From the NCBI GenBank assembly GCA_029862205.1, contig JAOTXT010000008.1:1-64000 (forward strand): a stretch of 64,000 bases of DNA, read 5' to 3'. The position numbers and the translations under genes were made by a program. Shown piece by piece: positions 62,792 through 64,000 of this stretch. The first letter of the stretch is position 1; each line of letters starts with the position of its first letter. A model generated the notes under the pieces. The model did not search any database and was not told the DNA's origin. It saw only the letters and a program-made list of their open reading frames with translations. The stretch comes from Paracoccaceae bacterium (GTDB lineage: Bacteria; Pseudomonadota; Alphaproteobacteria; Rhodobacterales; Rhodobacteraceae).

Positions 62792-63994
62792 ATGTCGGTC
62801 GGCAAAACGGTTCGTGTTCTCTTCAGCCAAGGGCTGCGGGTGTTCTTCCTGGCGGCCGGCATTTACGCATTGGTCGCGATGGGTATTTGGGTGACTTGGC
62901 TCGCGAGCCTCGCGGCGACCGGTGAGCCCCCGGACGTTCCCTTCGAGCCTGCCCCGGCGCTGTGGCACGCGCATGAGATGATCTTTGGCTATGCGGGCGC
63001 GGTGATAGGCGGATTCTTCCTGACCGCCGTGCCCAGTTGGACCGGAGCGCCCGCCGCCCGATCTTGGTTCTTGACGCTGCTTGCAGCGGCTTGGCTCGGC
63101 GGCCGGTTGGCGGTGTGGTGGTCCGGCGCGCTGGATCCAATTCCGGTGGCGGTCCTCGACCTCTCCTTTCTTCCACTGCTCGCCGCCAAGATCGCGGTGC
63201 AACTGGCCCGTCGCCCGAAGCCGCAGAACCTATTGTTCCTGGTGCTGATTTCGATCGTTTGGATCGGCAACCTGATGGTCCATCTCGATTGGACCGGGCT
63301 CTGGCCAGGACGAGCCGCGACCGGGCTTCAAGTTGGGCTGCTTGGGGTCGCATCGATGATCATGGTGATCAGTGGCCGGGTGACGCCCGCCTTCACTTTG
63401 AACGCCATGCGCCAGGCGGGCCGCGAGACCGGGCTTCCCCGGCAACGAACCTCCGCCGACCGCCCCGCCATGGCCGCGGCGATCCTGATCCCCGTCTCGA
63501 TCGGCTTAGGCCTGCCCGATCTCTTCGTCGCCGCTATGGCGCTGATCGCGGGGATCGGGCAATTGATCAGGCTAGCGGGCTGGCGCGGTTTTTGGACGCT
63601 GCACGCGCCGATCCTTTGGAGCCTGCATCTGGCCGGTGCGATGCTGGGCCTGGGATATCTGGCATTTGCGGTCTCACTTGCCGGTTGGATCACCGAAACC
63701 GGCGCCTTGCATCTGATCGGCATAGGCGCCATTGGCGGCATGTCGCTGGCGATGATGAGCCGGGCGGCGCTCGGCCATACAGACCGCGATATTGTCGCGC
63801 CGCGCGCGGTCGCGTGGGCCTATGCGCTGGTCGCGATCGCGGCGGTTATCCGCGCGGCCGGTGGAGAGGCGGGACCCGGCTGGTACGACTGGGCAATGCT
63901 GATCTCGGGCGCTCTGTGGCTCACCGCGTTCGCACTTTTCCTAACGGTCTACTTGCCCGTCCTGACCTCGCCTGCGACATCTCGTACACCTTGA
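62792..63994 (+). CDS. nnrS: NnrS family heme/copper membrane protein
   Basis: A 400-residue polytopic membrane protein (about 12 helices) of the NnrS family. ALWHAHEMIFGYAGAVIGGFFLTAVPSWTG is the diagnostic N-terminal part, with His residues probably ligating heme. NnrS relieves NO stress during denitrification. It is divergent from nirS, sharing the NNR-type box. The start ATG has GGAGGTGGAGCC upstream. The gene is complete and ends 6 nt before the window edge. Confidence 0.93.
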   Translation: MSVGKTVRVLFSQGLRVFFLAAGIYALVAMGIWVTWLASLAATGEPPDVPFEPAPALWHAHEMIFGYAGAVIGGFFLTAVPSWTGAPAARSWFLTLLAAAWLGGRLAVWWSGALDPIPVAVLDLSFLPLLAAKIAVQLARRPKPQNLLFLVLISIVWIGNLMVHLDWTGLWPGRAATGLQVGLLGVASMIMVISGRVTPAFTLNAMRQAGRETGLPRQRTSADRPAMAAAILIPVSIGLGLPDLFVAAMALIAGIGQLIRLAGWRGFWTLHAPILWSLHLAGAMLGLGYLAFAVSLAGWITETGALHLIGIGAIGGMSLAMMSRAALGHTDRDIVAPRAVAWAYALVAIAAVIRAAGGEAGPGWYDWAMLISGALWLTAFALFLTVYLPVLTSPATSRTP

Positions 63995-64000
63995 TCTCGG

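Overview
The window is GC-rich chromosomal DNA of an alphaproteobacterium, most likely a marine or soil Rhodobacterales (Roseobacter-like) species. I infer this from gene content and not from a search: a tRNA-Ala(CGC), an Flp pilin of the 'GAITIDWVALTAG' type, a tripartite tricarboxylate transporter, pyruvate carboxylase, molybdenum hydroxylases, and a cytochrome cd1 (nirS) denitrification locus with its full heme d1 set. No rRNA, CRISPR array, transposase or integrase gene was found.

Layout. 1-5122: a partial DUF3137-like gene, two tandem metallo-beta-lactamase-fold secreted proteins, a glyoxalase-like protein, a chromate transporter with a rhodanese, and a DUF167/YggT pair. 5291-16692: a tRNA-Ala followed by a patchy accessory region with small unknown genes, an orphan Flp pilin, a truncated spermidine-synthase-like remnant, a sugar-type methyltransferase, arfB, an HxlR/oxidoreductase divergent pair, a strongly AT-rich frameshifted membrane gene, an unknown protein, and a two-gene operon joining a truncated hemoglobin to a class III nucleotidyl cyclase. 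16847-21352: pyruvate carboxylase and a homocysteine S-methyltransferase-like protein. 21373-32937: a long minus-strand catabolic operon (TctCBA transporter, TauE-type exporter, aspartate-dehydrogenase-like protein, two-subunit aconitase X, TcuA-like flavoprotein, GST) with divergent gamma-glutamyltransferase and 6-phosphogluconate-dehydrogenase-like genes. 32945-39227: an exported exo/endonuclease-family protein, leuD, an Arg-rich exported protein, a TauE family protein, a PcaB-like lyase and an aldehyde dehydrogenase. 39441-43299: a three-subunit molybdenum hydroxylase plus a MoaD-like protein.

43296-48930 is a stress module: HPF with a cold-shock-like domain, a PolX-type HhH protein and DUF2267 run divergently from an orphan GroEL paralogue, followed by paralogous cytochromes c around a GNAT gene. 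The divergent promoter region contains two FNR/NNR-type half-site palindromes, and a near-identical box lies between nirS and nnrS, so the module is probably switched on by low oxygen or NO together with denitrification. 49165-53570 is a phosphonate/phosphite-type ABC transporter (phnDCEE order) with a HAD protein. 53818-62662 is the operon nirS-E-C-F-DL-G-H-J-N, divergent from nnrS (62792-63994).

The most promising items for follow-up are the globin-cyclase operon, the FNR-box chaperonin/ribosome-hibernation module, and the triplicated 14-bp start-codon repeat of aconitase X. The tandem MBL pair in which one copy has lost exactly the second-metal ligands is also worth checking. Start sites were often moved downstream to an ATG/GTG with a visible Shine-Dalgarno; this is stated per gene. 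Functions are from memory of protein families, not database searches.
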